Shown here piece after piece: positions 36,001-50,700 of a stretch of DNA of 64,000 bases. The DNA comes from Phalacrocorax aristotelis (taxonomy: Eukaryota; Chordata; Aves; Suliformes; Phalacrocoracidae): positions 90,633,963 to 90,697,962 of the forward strand of contig NC_134277.1 of the NCBI RefSeq assembly GCF_949628215.1, read 5' to 3'. Under the pieces are notes generated by a model. That model ran no database searches, was not told the origin of the DNA, and worked only from the letters and a program-made list of their open reading frames with translations. Both the position numbers and the translations under genes were made by a program. Positions within the stretch are counted from its first letter, which is position 1. Every line of letters begins with the position of its first letter.

Positions 36001-38410
36001 TTTGCTATAACTATTTAAAGCACACTTAAGAAGACACATAATAAGTAGGTTTGAGGGAAGTGGTAGCAATCCACCCACTACGTTCCTTTTAGCTAACCCT
36101 TTAATTAAATATTAAAGATATGGTTCTCAGGACGATTTAAAATAACCCACTGACAGAAAAAAGAGGCAGGTTAAAAAACAGGAGAGAAAAAAATAATCTC
36201 CCCCAAAGACTTACCACACCTTCACACTGCTTTTAACAGAATTTTACTGTGCTGATGAGGGAAGAGCTTTTCCGAAAGTAAATAACAAACTTTATGCTTT
36301 CCAGTGCTAGATCCTTCTATACGTTCTCGGGGACTCCCACTAGGGATTGTAAATTATTTGATGCCTAACTAAACATACTAGTTTCCTCTTTCATAAAGCA
36401 CAGCAAGAAAATGTTTATAAAGCTGAGTAAATAAATTACTTGAAATATTATCCCTCACTCAAAAGACACATTCTGCTGCTGGATGCACAGAACTGGTGCA
36501 GAATTTTGAGGGGAAAATTGTATATACATCAATTACAGCATCATTTCCAAGTATAAAGCAGAGTGAGACAGACCACAGCAAGATCTGTGTAGATTTGTGG
36601 TATGAAGCACTTCCATTTATAACTGAGATAAGGCACACCAGGCGGGCACTACAAATGGTCAGAGGAGAAAGAGGCAGCTGGCGGAGATGAGGAAAAGTGC
36701 AAGAGATCAGCCATGTCTACAAAACTGACTACCTCTGACCTGCGTAACCATTTTGGTGAAGGCTTTGCTTATCTTTCTCCCTAACTGGCTGACAAACAGC
36801 TACACTGGCGAAGCATCCACAGATAATCTGAGCAGTGTTTTTGTACAAATTGCTGTGCTGCTTCTTCGCTTGCGTTTGAACTCCTCTGTCCTTCGTTACT
36901 CTTTTGTTCTTCTCCACTGTGTGTAGTTTTAAATCAAACTCCAAACCCCAAAACTCTCTGTATAGTGTCCACTGTTGCTGTAATACAAACAGAAACTGGT
37001 CAACCATTTTGATTTGATCTTGTGTTAGCCATAGAATGGAAAGCGCTTTCAAACGCATACCTTTTTCCCACCTCCAAATTAGTCACACAATCGATACTGT
37101 CATGCTTTCAATTAAAATATTGCCACCACAGATATATCTATAAGACACCTAGAAATTCACAGTAGAAAAACTCTTACTTTGAATACAAAAGTTGGCCAAA
37201 AAGATTGAATTCCTGAGGCAACAGAAACGATACTGGTGATTTTATTCAGCATGTGTCCAACACTATTTTCCATTCGGAATCCACAGTTTTTAATGCTTTT
37301 CTTATACCATTCTAAACATTACCTTCAGCTTTTATGGAGTCCCTTAGAAAGTTTTTTTCAATTTGTTTACCAGAAAACATAAATCTTAATGATTAAATAA
37401 TAGGACATTTATATACATCAGTGGGTTTTCTCAGACACTGGGCTCTAAGTACATACAATGTCTATTGAGTGAAAATAAAAAAAAAATTCCAGTCATGCAA
37501 ACCATCTAACAAACCATGTTCCATTTGCCTTGAAAATTTTTACTGGCATATAATTTTAAAATTAAGCAGATAATTTTTAAGGTCGCTTTGTCCATTTCCA
37601 TTTGGGGTTTTTTTTGCCATTTGAAGAACTGACAGGCCACATGCTACTGCAGAAGGTACCGGCAGGGTAATAATGGTTCTGCTACCACCAACCACTCTGA
37701 GCCCTGGCGTGGATGTGTTTAAAAAAACCACCTAACCTTCGGCTAACTGCACTGGTTTATTTCTGAACAGCACATCACAATATCAGCATAGATAGCACAT
37801 TGTAACTGGTTGGGTGATTCCACTTAATAATTTTTCAACACTAGGACCTTTCAGCATTTTAATTCTGATTTCATTTATGAATTAAAGGTCATATATAGAG
37901 CACAAATGAGGTCTAAATTTAGTCACAGCAGACCACAGTTCCACATAAAGACAAATCTTCAAGTTATGTTGACCTGCTAGGAGACAAAAGATAAACAGCA
38001 CAGCAAACATGTACCTGCAATGCACTGCTTCCCTATTAAATATTAACTGTTTCATTTACATTTAAATGAACTGAGCAGTATTGGATAGACTTTCCAGTAC
38101 TGCTGTTTGGTGCTGCTGTCATGGAAAGAAGCTGAAGACAATGTGGGCTGTATGGGGGCAAATGACGCAATCTCAGCATCCGCTCAAGTGACTTCATGAT
38201 GACCATTCTCCAGTCTTGAAATATAATCCTACACAGCATTTTTTTTTCTCTCCCTCTGTAAACACATCTGTTCATAAATAACTTAGATGTCTCCTTGACA
38301 TTCATGGCATGTAACTGAAGCTGAAGTAGAAAAGGATGGGCGGTGTACAGCACTGAGGAGATGTCACAGTACTTTTGTTCAGCATTTTTGTCAAGTGCAG
38401 GTTGCTAACA
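36001..38410 (-). other. UBE2QL1: UBE2QL1 3' UTR region (extent uncertain)
   Basis: Sequence immediately 3' of the UBE2QL1 stop codon on the minus strand. It contains no other gene. Minus-strand AATAAA hexamers are seen at 37756-37761 and 37241-37246, either of which could end the transcript. The 36001 limit is arbitrary because cleavage cannot be predicted by eye. A minus-strand frame at 36729-37058 lies here and looks non-coding. Confidence 0.45.
37756..37761 (-). terminator. UBE2QL1: Candidate poly(A) signal for UBE2QL1
   Basis: TTTATT on the + strand gives AATAAA on the minus strand, about 650 nt after the stop codon. Another hexamer follows at 37241-37246. Confidence 0.3.
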
Positions 38411-38542
38411 TCAGCCATCAGAGACGGGCGGGGTCACCCACCCATATTTTTCATGGGTCTTCACCAAACTCTTAAATGTTGCTTCAGCTTCCTTTCGACT
38501 GAATGACTTTTTTGATTTGCCAGCTTTTCTGCAGATACGGCC
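38411..38542 (-). CDS. UBE2QL1: UBE2QL1 coding exon 2 (C-terminus)
   Basis: Preceded on the minus strand by the acceptor TTTGGTGCAG. It encodes [20 protein letters not shown] and continues to [15 protein letters not shown] and a TGA at 38411-38413. The 43 residues are the same as the human protein as I recall it. Confidence 0.97.
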   Translation of the reverse strand, partial: GRICRKAGKSKKSFSRKEAEATFKSLVKTHEKYGWVTPPVSDG

Positions 38543-38716
38543 CTGCACCAAACAAAAAAGAAAACCTTCATTAAACACGTGAACACGCAGCTGGAAACCA
38601 CAGCTTAACTTTTCAATGCGTCAGGCCAAGAGGCATCCACTTACGGGTACCAGAAAGCAGAGTTCCCAAACTGGGGCAGACACCTACATTATTAGAAATG
38701 ATTAAAAATGATATGC

Positions 38717-38752
<36 letters not shown>

Positions 38753-41700
38753 AAAAAAAGAAAGAAAGAGACATCTGCCAGGCTGTTTCTTCCCAGGGAG
38801 CCCCTCTGCTGGCACGCTGCCCTGCATGCAGCAACCATCGGCTGCTGCTGCGGCCGTGCCGCATCGCTCGCCTCCCTCTCTGCTGTGCAGGGACCCCTGC
38901 AAAGAAAAAGGGACCTCTACCATAAAGCATGTGGCATGTGGACCCTCACACCCACCCCGTACCGTCAGCGGTGCAGCCCTAAGCAGACAGGGACCACGAG
39001 GAGCACACCAAAAGGCCACAGAAACAACGCCTCGGCACCGCAGGGAGCTGCTTTCCACCGGCTCCTGGGGACAGGCAGGTTTTATGAGCATCCCCCGCGG
39101 TCCTCATCAGCCGCAACCTGCTGCAACCAGTGCCGAGGTACCAGCTCGGGGCTGGGGAGACGGAGAGAGGTTTCAAACCGATTTTGATGCCACACTCGTA
39201 ACAGAGTCCGAGGTGTGAGTATCAGGGAGTCAACGACCCTGGAGAACCATCACAAACGCAGAGCGCTGCTGCGTGCTGCATCTCAAGGCCGCCCCTATCT
39301 CACCCCTCACACCCTGCTGCCAACGCAGAGCGTCACGAAAGATTACATCCACCCCACCAAACATGCTCCGTTCTCCTTCTACTCTGACCCGTGAGAAATG
39401 AATAGCTCTGGCATTTCTTAAAGGCAGAAGCACCTTAAAACCAACTTGCTTCCAACCTACATAAAAAATTCTGATTTCCTTATTACTCATCATAACAAGT
39501 TTGATAATAAATTAAAATATACACATTTGAACATACTGCATCTTTATTACTTTGCAATTAAATATTACCTCTAAATGCACGGCAGTATGTAATTTCAAAT
39601 CCTTGTTTGGCAACAGGAACATTTACTCAGTTATTAATAGCTTACCTTATTTTTCACATTGGTCCATGTCAATTACCAACCGAGACACAAGAAATATAGC
39701 TGCAGATTTATTCCACTCTACAGCAATAATACCCTTTAAAGTATTTAAACCTATTAAACCTATTAGATTTGTCATAAAATAGAAGTTTATTAAAGTAACA
39801 AATCTAATAATTTTAATAACTGTTTGATAGACTGCACTGAAAGCCTTTTTTTGAATAAATGGTATTTGATGAGCAGATACCATATTACACTGTTACTATT
39901 ATTAAGAACCAAGTTAGTATGTTCTCATTTTTTACACTCTTTTGCTCAAAATGATGCATCAGGCTGCATCTTTTTGCCTCCTGTATTTTACTGCCGATTT
40001 GGAATTTGAACTGAAAATTGTCATTTGTAATCGCATGCAACAGATAATATCGAGAAAATAATCAGGTATATGGAGGGAAAAAAAGGTGGGGGAAAAAAAG
40101 GGGAGAAAAGAAAACAAACTCTGTCCTCAGAGTATCAAAGTTGTTTTTACAGACTAAAATGAAAAAGCTTAGTCTGCAGTGTGGACAAATAATTTCATTC
40201 TAGAAAGCTGTCACAATATTGCACAGATACGCTTTTGTGGTGCAGCACTGCTCCTATTATAACAAAACTACGGACACATGAGATAAAAAAGCTGTTTCCT
40301 ACTCCTGTTTTAATGTCATTTTTCTGTGCAGTTTGACTTCTCTTTCACAGCCTACTTTAACTAAAGATTAGGAACAGCCTCTAATTCCCACCTCGATTTA
40401 TTCACAGCCAATTTATACCCATTTGGTTTTCACAAAAATAGCTATTTTACCTTTCGATGCTTTTCCTTGCCTTTCTCCCTAGTCACCATTTACAGACTAG
40501 CAATGTATTTCCTCTTTAAATACCCCTTGACAGACTGAACAGCAAGACACCTTTCCCATCCCCATACTAATTTAGCAATTAATATTTCCCAAATAAGGAT
40601 GGTCTGAATGGCACGCAATTTAACCCCACTAATAAATTTTCCTAGAAAATGTTCCCTTTTAGCTGTGACAAAAGGAGTATTTAAATAAAATCGGGTAACA
40701 TATTTTTAAAAATCGCATTAACTAATTATCTTACATATCCTGCAGGAATATTTTTGTTGTTACAGAACATGTTTTGTATTTTCTTCCTAATCTGAGCTTT
40801 TGCTGGAAGCATACTTAAAGAAACATAGGAAAAGATAAAGAAAAGTGCAAGAGATGATGATATCGGCACAGGAAATGCTGTCCTCAAAAATCTCACCGAT
40901 GAAATACTTTTGAAAGTAAATATAAACTTACTCTACTACTTAATTTCTGGATTAGGTCTATTTGCCATCTCTTGCCTTATACATATTTTTTATCATTTAA
41001 GGCTTTGATACCTCTCTGAATTGTGTGCACAGCACCTAGCACAGCGTGATCCATGTCTTCCCTGGATTTATCAGAGTATTAATACCAGTCTGTACCTAGA
41101 AATAGGATCTTTACACTGAGAACAGCTGTCGCTCATGTTCAGCGTCAGCTACTTACTGCTTTCAAACAAGGAAAGTACGAATTCTTTGGTGATGCAATAG
41201 CACAGTGAATATCATCACATCATCGAAAATGTTACTGGAGCCACAGCAGACGAAATGAGCCTTGTTCCAAGAGTTTATTCTCATACTTCTTTGTTATCAA
41301 TGTAACAGATCAATAAATCAACTCCTAAACACATTCTGGTACCATATGCAGGTTGTACATAAACTACATCATCAAAGACCAGCTAATTCTACCCCACTGT
41401 AGTCCATGTATTTCTATGTTTATACAGAAACTATGGGTGGCACGGTTAGCACTGTCTCTTATTAACCAATATCCTGCCAGGTGTTTATAATTTGGATAAA
41501 ATTTAACCTCGTGGACTGAAAGTTTCCCTTTTTGGTGCCTCAAGTAAACCTGAGGTAAAAAGAAAGAAGGGTGGAATTTCAGTTGACACAGTTCAGATGC
41601 TTTTGAGTCTATACTTGGGTGGTATCTGCTGTCTTAATGATTTTTAGCTTTTTGCCATTCCCACAAAACTCTCCCCAAGTTCAACTAAAAAAAGACATTT

Positions 41701-44700
41701 TGGATGCAATTATACAAGAAAGTGTCAAACATTTTAACAGGCACCGTTACCAGCTCTGACTACAGTTTATGTTCAGACTGCTACTTAAACATGCAGTCAT
41801 TTTAACTCTGGTCAGGAGACTCTGAGCTGCCGCATCCTGTAAATATGATAAATATGGTAAATACAGTATGTAAATACAGTGCTGGCCATAGCTCAATTGC
41901 ACACAACTGCATTTCAACCAATCTCTAAACCACTCACGTCACTACTGCTATGGTAAAGAATACAGATCATTTGCACGGCCAGTGTTTTGATGTGTCCAGC
42001 ACCAAATCAAGAAAAGATATCAAACCAGTATCTGAACAAGATCAAAACGTTCCACAAAAGATTAAAAACAACAGAGAAACCCCAAGAAAGCCTCTAATAA
42101 AGATATTAATGTCGACTTTAGCTCTGAGAAGTCACACCTGGAACTTATTTAAATACTTGCAACACTTTCAGATGCTCACAGAGTGCTTTTCATAAAGGGA
42201 TAACTGAAAATCTAATTAAAATAAAGAGTTGGAGAGAATGTTTCAGATTTTGCCATCTGCTCTGACTTCATGTACTTAACAAGATATAATTTTAACAAGC
42301 TAGAAACATATGAAAGGTGAAAGTAATGCCACAGCATCCAACTGGTTTACACAGCCATGCTGAAATGCAGGGGGACATTTGCTGTGCTCAGCCTCCTCAC
42401 TCGCTTGTGCTCCGATTACGCCTAGGTTGCGTGGCACGGTGAGCAATTGCACGCCGCTCATCTACGCTTTGCCCAGACTAATGAGTTTGAACAAACAGCT
42501 GATAAGAATCCAGTCTATAACCCTGTTAACTGCTAGGAGAAAGACCTCCTGGAGCAGAGTCTGCTGTGGGTAGCCTTCTCAGGACCCTGGCCATACCCAG
42601 GGACTGCTCCCTCCCGCCTTAGCCAGCAAAAGACCCGAGGTAAACCTCACATGTGATTTGGTACCCACATTCACAGACCTTTTCTACTTCTTAGTTATGC
42701 TGCAGTAGTCTCCACGTTTTTCCACAATCATGAACACATCAGCGTGTCCTCCACTTGAGAGCACTATGTGACACTGAAGCGTATCCTCAAACATATTCAA
42801 CTCAACATCTAGTAGCTCTTTAAAGTCCTTCAGTATCATCATCAGCAATGTGCTCTATCTTTTCTTCCTCAACACCACCATGTCTCGAAGTGGTCCGAAG
42901 ACAGAGTTAAGTCCTGTACAGAGAGACCAAATATGAAGCCTGAAGCTCTTTAGCCCTGTAATCCCACTACAACCATCTATCTCCCCACGTCTGGCCTCGG
43001 TGTCATGAAAAGCAGTCCTGACATTTCTTCTGTTATTTCCAGAATCAGGATGGCCTCAAAGGGATTCCTTTGGCAGCAATGGAGAGATTTATCTCTCTTG
43101 TCAAACCAACTATAGTAGCTCCCAGACCAAAATCCAACAGTTTTGGCATAGCACACTCTGTCAGGTGTGCTTCCATGTTGTATCACTTTTGGCACTACCC
43201 AGCCTTTCACAGGATCACACGATCACCAAAGTGCTGGCTGGAAGGGAGCTATGGAGGTCTCCAAGTCCAATCTTTGATACTTGGTGCTGAACTGCCAACA
43301 CAGCTCAGCTGTGGCACTGCATAGCTAGGTCCTGAATCCTTCAAGGTTGTGCTCAGTCCTCTCCTGATGCAAGTCCCTGTGTTACTGGGTCCCAAAGTTT
43401 CAGAGATTTATTGTACACAGTCATCAGCCCTTACAGGACTGAAGTTATTCTGGAAACAGTGTAAGCCCCTGTGCTCCGCACCTCTGAGGTGCCACAGCAC
43501 GTCCACACTGTTTTTCCTGGAGTGCTTAACAAAAAGTTGTATTCATTGCAAACAGCAGCAGCTAATAGACTCAGAAGCAGGCAAGCCTTCATGTTGTTAG
43601 CACTGGTCTTAATGCAACTCCTCAGCCCTGCATTCCTTTCATTAATCCTGGATATGCAAATAACTCAAGGTTGGTCTTCCAAGGGCAAATCATACCTGCC
43701 TTCTGCACGTGGGGCTGAATGTAGCCCATCATTTAAGCCAGCAGAAGGGTGTGTGGGTACAATTTCATTTTCTCTCTTCATCTCTTAAAAGATCTCTATA
43801 GAAGGCTCTAATTACCCAGTTCTAGGTAAATGTCAAGAGGTGGAAAACAGGCAAAGGTTTAGAGAGGTACACAAAAGACTATAGGAAGTCACTGTGCCAC
43901 ACACTGCATCTGAGGTGATCCCTCCAAGGACAGGAAGGAGATGCACAAGGATATGCCCATTTCCAAGTCTGTTGTCCCAGGCTTCTCCATGGATAATGCA
44001 AAAACTGTGGATTTCCTAAGAGCTGGAGCACACTATGAGTCTCCAGTGTGTAATGCATTCCACTAACGTGCCAGTGACTAATGGCTTGGGGTCTCAATTG
44101 TTCAAAACCGCATACTATGCAAACATACTCAAATCTCTTCCGATAAGTTACAGAGCAATACAGTGTTTAAGACTGAACCAGTCTTATTCTAGAATATTTA
44201 AACAAGTTTTCACAGAAAAGTATTTCCCTTGGCTTTAGAGAAGCATTCAAAAGTAGAGCAATGCTAAAGTAAGCTACTGTCATGCTCTCAGCGCAATAAT
44301 TGCAATGTGTCACAACATCACTGTTAAGAGTGCAATATACACAGTCTCTCCTCCCAATTACAGTTTATAGTTTTTTTCTTCATGTACTGATGAGGCACAG
44401 TTAATCATGTCTCAAAAACTGCACACAATTTATATTGCAATATATATAATTATTAGCTATAGCTAAAACAAAGCAGTATAGAACATGATGCAGGCAAATA
44501 CCATTCATGTTGCAGCATAAGTGAATTAAAAATAGGATGTTTCCCTGCAAATGTGTAATTTCTGAAGCAGTATTTCCATGCGTTTTTTTGGTCTCCTCTT
44601 TAAGAATAATCCATACAAAGAAGTGAAAACTCGGCAAGTTCCAGCTTTAAAGAATCCTAGAAATCGCTCCTGCTGGGAGTGTGACTGTTCTTTGTCCAGG

Positions 44701-47700
44701 AAAAAAGAAATCTGACTTCCAGCTGAGTAATTATTAACGCTCACTTGTCTGTGTGCAGCCTGGTGCAAGTAGCTCTTAATCAATACAAACACTTACAGCC
44801 CCAGTCCCTGTTTGACAGCTACAGAGCACTGCGCTGCTCTTCCTCACCTTTCCCTAACATCAGCGCAGAGTCAGCAGCATGATTTCAGTACGGAAAGAAA
44901 CTCCCTGCATTTTACAGGTGGGACAAAATGTGTTGGCAAAAGAACAAGAAAATTTTGGCAGCCAACCACATTCTTGGAAGGTACCTCTAGCATCTTCAGG
45001 GCCAAAGGTGCCATCTTACAACATGGTGGGCTTCTGCCAAGAGATGGACCCTGTCCCCTGACATCAAATGGGTACCTGCTAGTCTAGATGACAAAGGGAC
45101 GTTTTCTCTTTCAGTCTTCTGCTGAGCTCCCTGGACTACCTCTCTGTGGAATCACGTATCAGCAGAGTTACTGAGGGCAAGTCCAGGTGAAAAGGCTGGG
45201 AGTATGACAGCCTCTCTTTGCATTGGCCCACAGGTCCCCCACATCAGGAACCTGAAGTTACCCAAGTTAAACACAACCATGGGTGTAAACCCAAGCAAAG
45301 AAAAGCAAACCATCCTTTATGACACATTGTAAAGACAAAGGAGCTACAGCCCAGACAACAATGTCTATCTCCACATTTCCCAAAGTGTCTCTGTGCTAAA
45401 AAAACCCAGGAGTAAAAAGCACACTACCTCTGGCAACATTTAACCAAGTTAAGACCAAATTTGGTACGATCAGGGTCACAAGCCAATAAGCTTTTCCCCC
45501 TGCTATTTATACAAATGTGTCAATCTCTTGACTACAGTATGTTTCATACTGATGCACACGGACATGTACTCATAGAGAACCCCCTTCTGAGTGCTTTAAG
45601 TACATATCCTCAAATTATCATCTGCACTTGACAGGTGGGAAAGAGCAATATAGTGAAGTTATATGACTTGCCCATGACTGCACCTGAAGTCAGTGGCAAA
45701 ACCTGGAAGCTAATCTCAGATTAACTCTCCTCAGCCTAAGTAACTGTAACTGTGAAATATCCTCCTCCCCCAATAATTACAGAACACTTCAATATTAGAT
45801 ATATTTTAATTGAAATAATCTTGCCCAATTTATAGAAAACTTGACATTTATAGAAATTCATAGCGAATTTGAAAAATTAGTAACATCAATTTCCTCTGCT
45901 TTGTGATGCTTTAGGCTTTTTTATGGGCACATATTATGGAAATAAGCTTCTTACTGCAGCTGGGGGTTTGTTACCATTTGTAACACCAACCTAGAAACAG
46001 GAGAAATATCTAGTCATCCCACAGCTCATAAAGCCTCCCTATGAGAAGCATCTGAGCTCCAGGCCATTTCATAACTCAGGCATATTCTTCCTTCCTCAGG
46101 TTCATTTTCACTCGTCTTTGAATGCAGATTTGGGATTGTGACTGACTTGTAACTCTGTCAAGGTGTCACTGCAGAAGTTCCAGGGGTGCTGGAGAGCCTG
46201 CGCAGAAGAGGATTAAGTCGATGAGGATCATTGATTTTAACAACACGCACAAAATCATGAAGCAGATACAAAGACATTTTCCAAGGGCAGACTCTGCACG
46301 TGAACGAGGCAGGCACGTACCTGCCACACGTGGCTGAGGACAAGCACGCTCGATGCACCGCTCCTCGGTTTGACTTTTAACTGAAACGGGGCAAATCAGA
46401 CTGGCACCTTGATCCTGTTCGAGAAGAGGAATCACCTGAATGTCTTAAGTGTGGTGCCCACTTACCTGTTTCCTGCAGACCAATAGGGACTGCAAATTCA
46501 TTTTCATCAAAGCACACCTATGCTTCTCCCCAGCTTATGCTCTTCCAATTCCCAGCACAGCAGTGGTTTCACTGCCGGCCAGATCAGGTAACAGTACCAC
46601 GTCCTTCCCGTGCAGCTTGTCCTGCAACTTCCAGGATCTACTTGATTACTGCTGTTTCCAGCCAGAGTTAAAGACCAACACGGTGGAGTGCTGAGCACCC
46701 TCTAGAAACGACTCTGTGGAGTACGACTCAGACTGGCCCCAAGCCACACGCTTTTCAAAAACACGACGATATTCAACAGACACCTGGCATTCCATTTGCA
46801 AGCCAGACAACTGGATCCTGTGCACATTAGATGTAACATATGTTTTGAGCCATTCAGACAGCATAATCACTGCAGCCCCTGAAGTCCTCCCTGTTTAGCA
46901 GTGGAGTAATTGCACCTGGCAATCCTTCCATCCTCCCACCTCCCTTCACGTCTGATGTCAGCATTACCTTTTTTGACAGTGACAGGAGAAGATAACCTGT
47001 AAACTGGAATCTGCATGTGAAGGACTGAATACGTCAAGCAAAAGAAAAGATCTTCACTGACTCTCATCAGCCCAAAGGAGCTTACAATGGAAAAAGAAAT
47101 ACAACTAATATTATGTTACTTAACCAATGCCCCACTTTGTGAGAGCATGTCCAGGGACATGCTTCGGATCACACCTGGCAGTAAGACTCCCGCGATACAA
47201 GGACTAGAATTACTGTGGAGTTACAAATCTTTGATCTGGAAGTCTCCAGTCATGCATGGAAAACCCTGGGCGTCGTGTAGATGCTAGGAAATCTGCATAT
47301 TTTCAAGGCTAGTCTGTATGAGAAAGAGTAAATCTTCCTCACAGTAGGAAGTGGGTTATTTAGGTTCCTTCTCCAGGAGTACACAATGTCGCCCCTTGGG
47401 ACCAGGCTTTCTGCATTTGAAAAAATACAATTCTTCAATGAAGTATCTTACAAAACATCCAAATGCTACACAGTTCTCTCTACCTGAACATTTTCACTGA
47501 AGAAAATGAGGACTTCTTTTATAAGTTAGGGAAGAACCTTACTCTTTTGAGCAAATTCAATTTTCTTATGATCCAAAGCAGCAATTCTTTTAAATTCTTA
47601 TTTAGGAGATCAGTCAAGTATCGCCAGGAAGAATTAGTTCTACCTGCCGTAACAGCATGTCTTAAAATAAGCAGTTTGTTTCAGTTTAATGATTTAGCTT

Positions 47701-50700
47701 ATTTGATGACTATTGTAACATTAAGGATGATGGGTATTTTAAAATTTTCCTTTTTATGCTTTGAAGGGGTAAAATGGAAATTATGTTCTCTCTGCTTTTT
47801 AAAAGAATTAAAACAGCCTCCTACTTCAATGAGTTGGAATCCCTGTCTTCATTCCTCTCAGTAGAATATATTTGCATAATAATAGTGGATAGTCAGAACA
47901 GCAATATATCAGAGTACACATGAACAATGTTTTTTCCCAGCCCATTCATCAGTCCCAGCATCTCAACATAGCAAATATATATGCTCCACTTAAACTTCAG
48001 CTTGAAAATCCTAGGTTTCTCAATTGCAATAAAAGAGAAAATTTAGCAGGCCAATATATCTGATCTTCCTCTGTAGCTAAATTGTAACAATATTCTTTGT
48101 TACCTCTTTGGCCCAGCATTTATACCTTTTCACAGGGAACAAGCCCCATAATACATTCTTTGCCTCCTCTGTAATTTTTGTATATGCGGCGATGTCTTTT
48201 TCAACCATGGACCTAAAGCAACATTTCTTCCCTTGATAACTGGCATTATTTGCTCAGGCAACTAATCGAAAGCAAAAAGGAAGACTGTTTTATTTTTTCA
48301 GGCCATAATACAATACAATAGCTGCAAATAATTCAGAGACCACTGTGCTCTCTATACATTTTTGCAGCCTTTCAGATTAGCTGGTTTATTCATGGCTACA
48401 GTCCTCAAACCCAGCATCTGGAGTATGAAAACCCATGGATTTGCAATTAATTTCTGCTATACATATTTGAAAGACCTGGAGTCTGCTGACCTCCTGGACA
48501 CCATGCAAGTCCCATCTGCTATCTGCTCACTCATACTTTTGTTTGAAAGGATGAAGAGGGAGCAATTTAGACTATGATTAACTGCTACCTTCTGTATCTG
48601 TTTTTCATAAAATAAGCCCATTTCTCCTGTTTCAATCTGGTAGACGTCAGCTGTTTTTCAAATGGAAAGTTAAATCAGTCCAGTGGCCATACAAGGCACA
48701 TACCTCTTGAAGCAAACTAACAGGATTCCACTGAGGTATTTCTAATATTATAATATGAGGGATGAAAGTACTATATAGCAGTTACTTTTATTTGAATTCA
48801 GGAAATTTTCCTATAGCAAATGAAATCTTAATTAAAAATTATATTCTGTTTTTTTATTTAAATCATTAAACAGAAGCCTACCACAGCAAGAATACTCATA
48901 ACTAGGGGTTCCCCGTTCCTGTTTTAGTATGTCCTGACAATATTTTTGTGCTCCTCCTATTCACTGGAAGAATAAGGGAGTATTTCCCTCAAAACAAAGA
49001 ACTTTTTCCACGACACAATCTCGGTTACCTGAGAGATGCCTTTGGCTGGCAGCCCTGTCCCCAGCCTCCCCAGAGAGAATAAGGGACTTACAAAAAGGAG
49101 GACGAGGCTGCTACCAGTTAACACTACTGCAAGCTTAAGTCTAAAGTCCTCAAGGCATCAGGTGCAGCTGTGTGAGATGTTCTCAAAACAAAATAAAAAA
49201 TTCCTGATGCATTATTTGGACAATAGCATACATAGCTCTGTCCTTTCTTAAACTTCCACCAAACCAGCACCAAATAATTCCTCTCCAGTGAGAAACATGT
49301 CTATTAGAGGACACAAAATCCTATCTCACTTTTGGACAAAGTCTGCTCCTTTTCATTTGGGACCATATCATCCACCATGTTTTCAAGCAAGAGACACAAC
49401 TCCTCCCTGAAGCACGGGCCCTGGCCCCAGCCGTGCGCATTACTCAAGGAGAGACACGACGAACCTCCCGCTGTTTCATCACCCTCCTACAGTTCCTTCA
49501 GCTATTATTGTGACAATGGCACTGTTATCAGGAAGCGAAGAGATTTTTTTAATCTCTCAAATTATCACTAAACCATTTTAAAGGGTGCTGCTAAGAAGCA
49601 ATAATGCTCAGCGGGCCACTTTGACAGCCTGGCTAGACAGACAGACACTGCAGGCTCTGCCTAGGCAGGTGTGTCAAACAGTTGCCTCCCGGACAACAAG
49701 CAACTGGTATTTAAATTAGTCAGCATCACCCCTGCCTCCTTGGCTGACACCCCAGCTCTGCGGCAGCTCACGGCTACCATTTTGCCGGTTCGGCAGCGCC
49801 AAGCCTTCACCCATGACGACGGGAGCCAGCGAGCAGCTGACTGTGCAGGAAGCAAGTACAAAGTCATCCCCTTAAAACCAAGGCTACAGTTGAATTAAGG
49901 ACAACACCAAGTCTTTTAAAATACGATTCTGGATCCCAGACAGATAAACAGTCTTAGGCCTTTGATGTACTGAGAATTCCCCTCAAGATACTGACTAGAG
50001 CTGTGTGAATAATTGATTTTCTCAGCTGAATAGCTGAAGCAACCAACCAAACAAACCCCAACTTGTTTGTTAATTAATGTGTTTTTTCCCCTTGAAAACT
50101 CAGAGGGGGAAGCTAGTTTGGGGCTGTTGAATTGTTTCATTCAAGCAGAAATTGTCTCTCTTTCATTTTAAACATGTTTTTCCACACAAAAATATCTAAA
50201 AATGCAATAGTAGACTCATGATAAGAAGCAAGGGTATGCATCCCATAAGGTAGGGCTTCTCTCATGCAAGGTCACCTGAGGTGTTAGGCTCCTGCTTGGT
50301 GGAATCTGGAGAAACAGCCACCCCACTTTAAAATCCAGCCCCTGGGAGACATACTCAGGTTGGAACACCTGGACCCAGGTTTCCCCACATACAAGGGCAA
50401 TCCTGAAATGTAACAGAAAAGTGCTACCTCTTAATTTCTGTGTTGCACACTTACACCTCCTTATAGACATAACTCCTGAGCAGAACGTTTCACCTCTGGG
50501 ATTGGGATGTCAGAATGACTTCTCTCAATTTTTCTCTTCATTCTGCTAAAAGGTCTGTGAAATCCATTTTAAAAAATCTGAATTTGTCAAGAATCTTGAC
50601 TGCCCAAAAATGTATTTTCAGTGTTAGTTTTGTGTGCTTTTTGATCGCTTTGCCAAAAAGAAGGTTATATATGTTCGTAGGTTACTATCAGCTCTGACAA

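Noticed and set aside
47463..47864. 133-codon + strand open frame
   Set aside because: AT-rich, Phe/Leu/Ser-heavy composition typical of chance frames in intronic DNA, with no similarity recognised.
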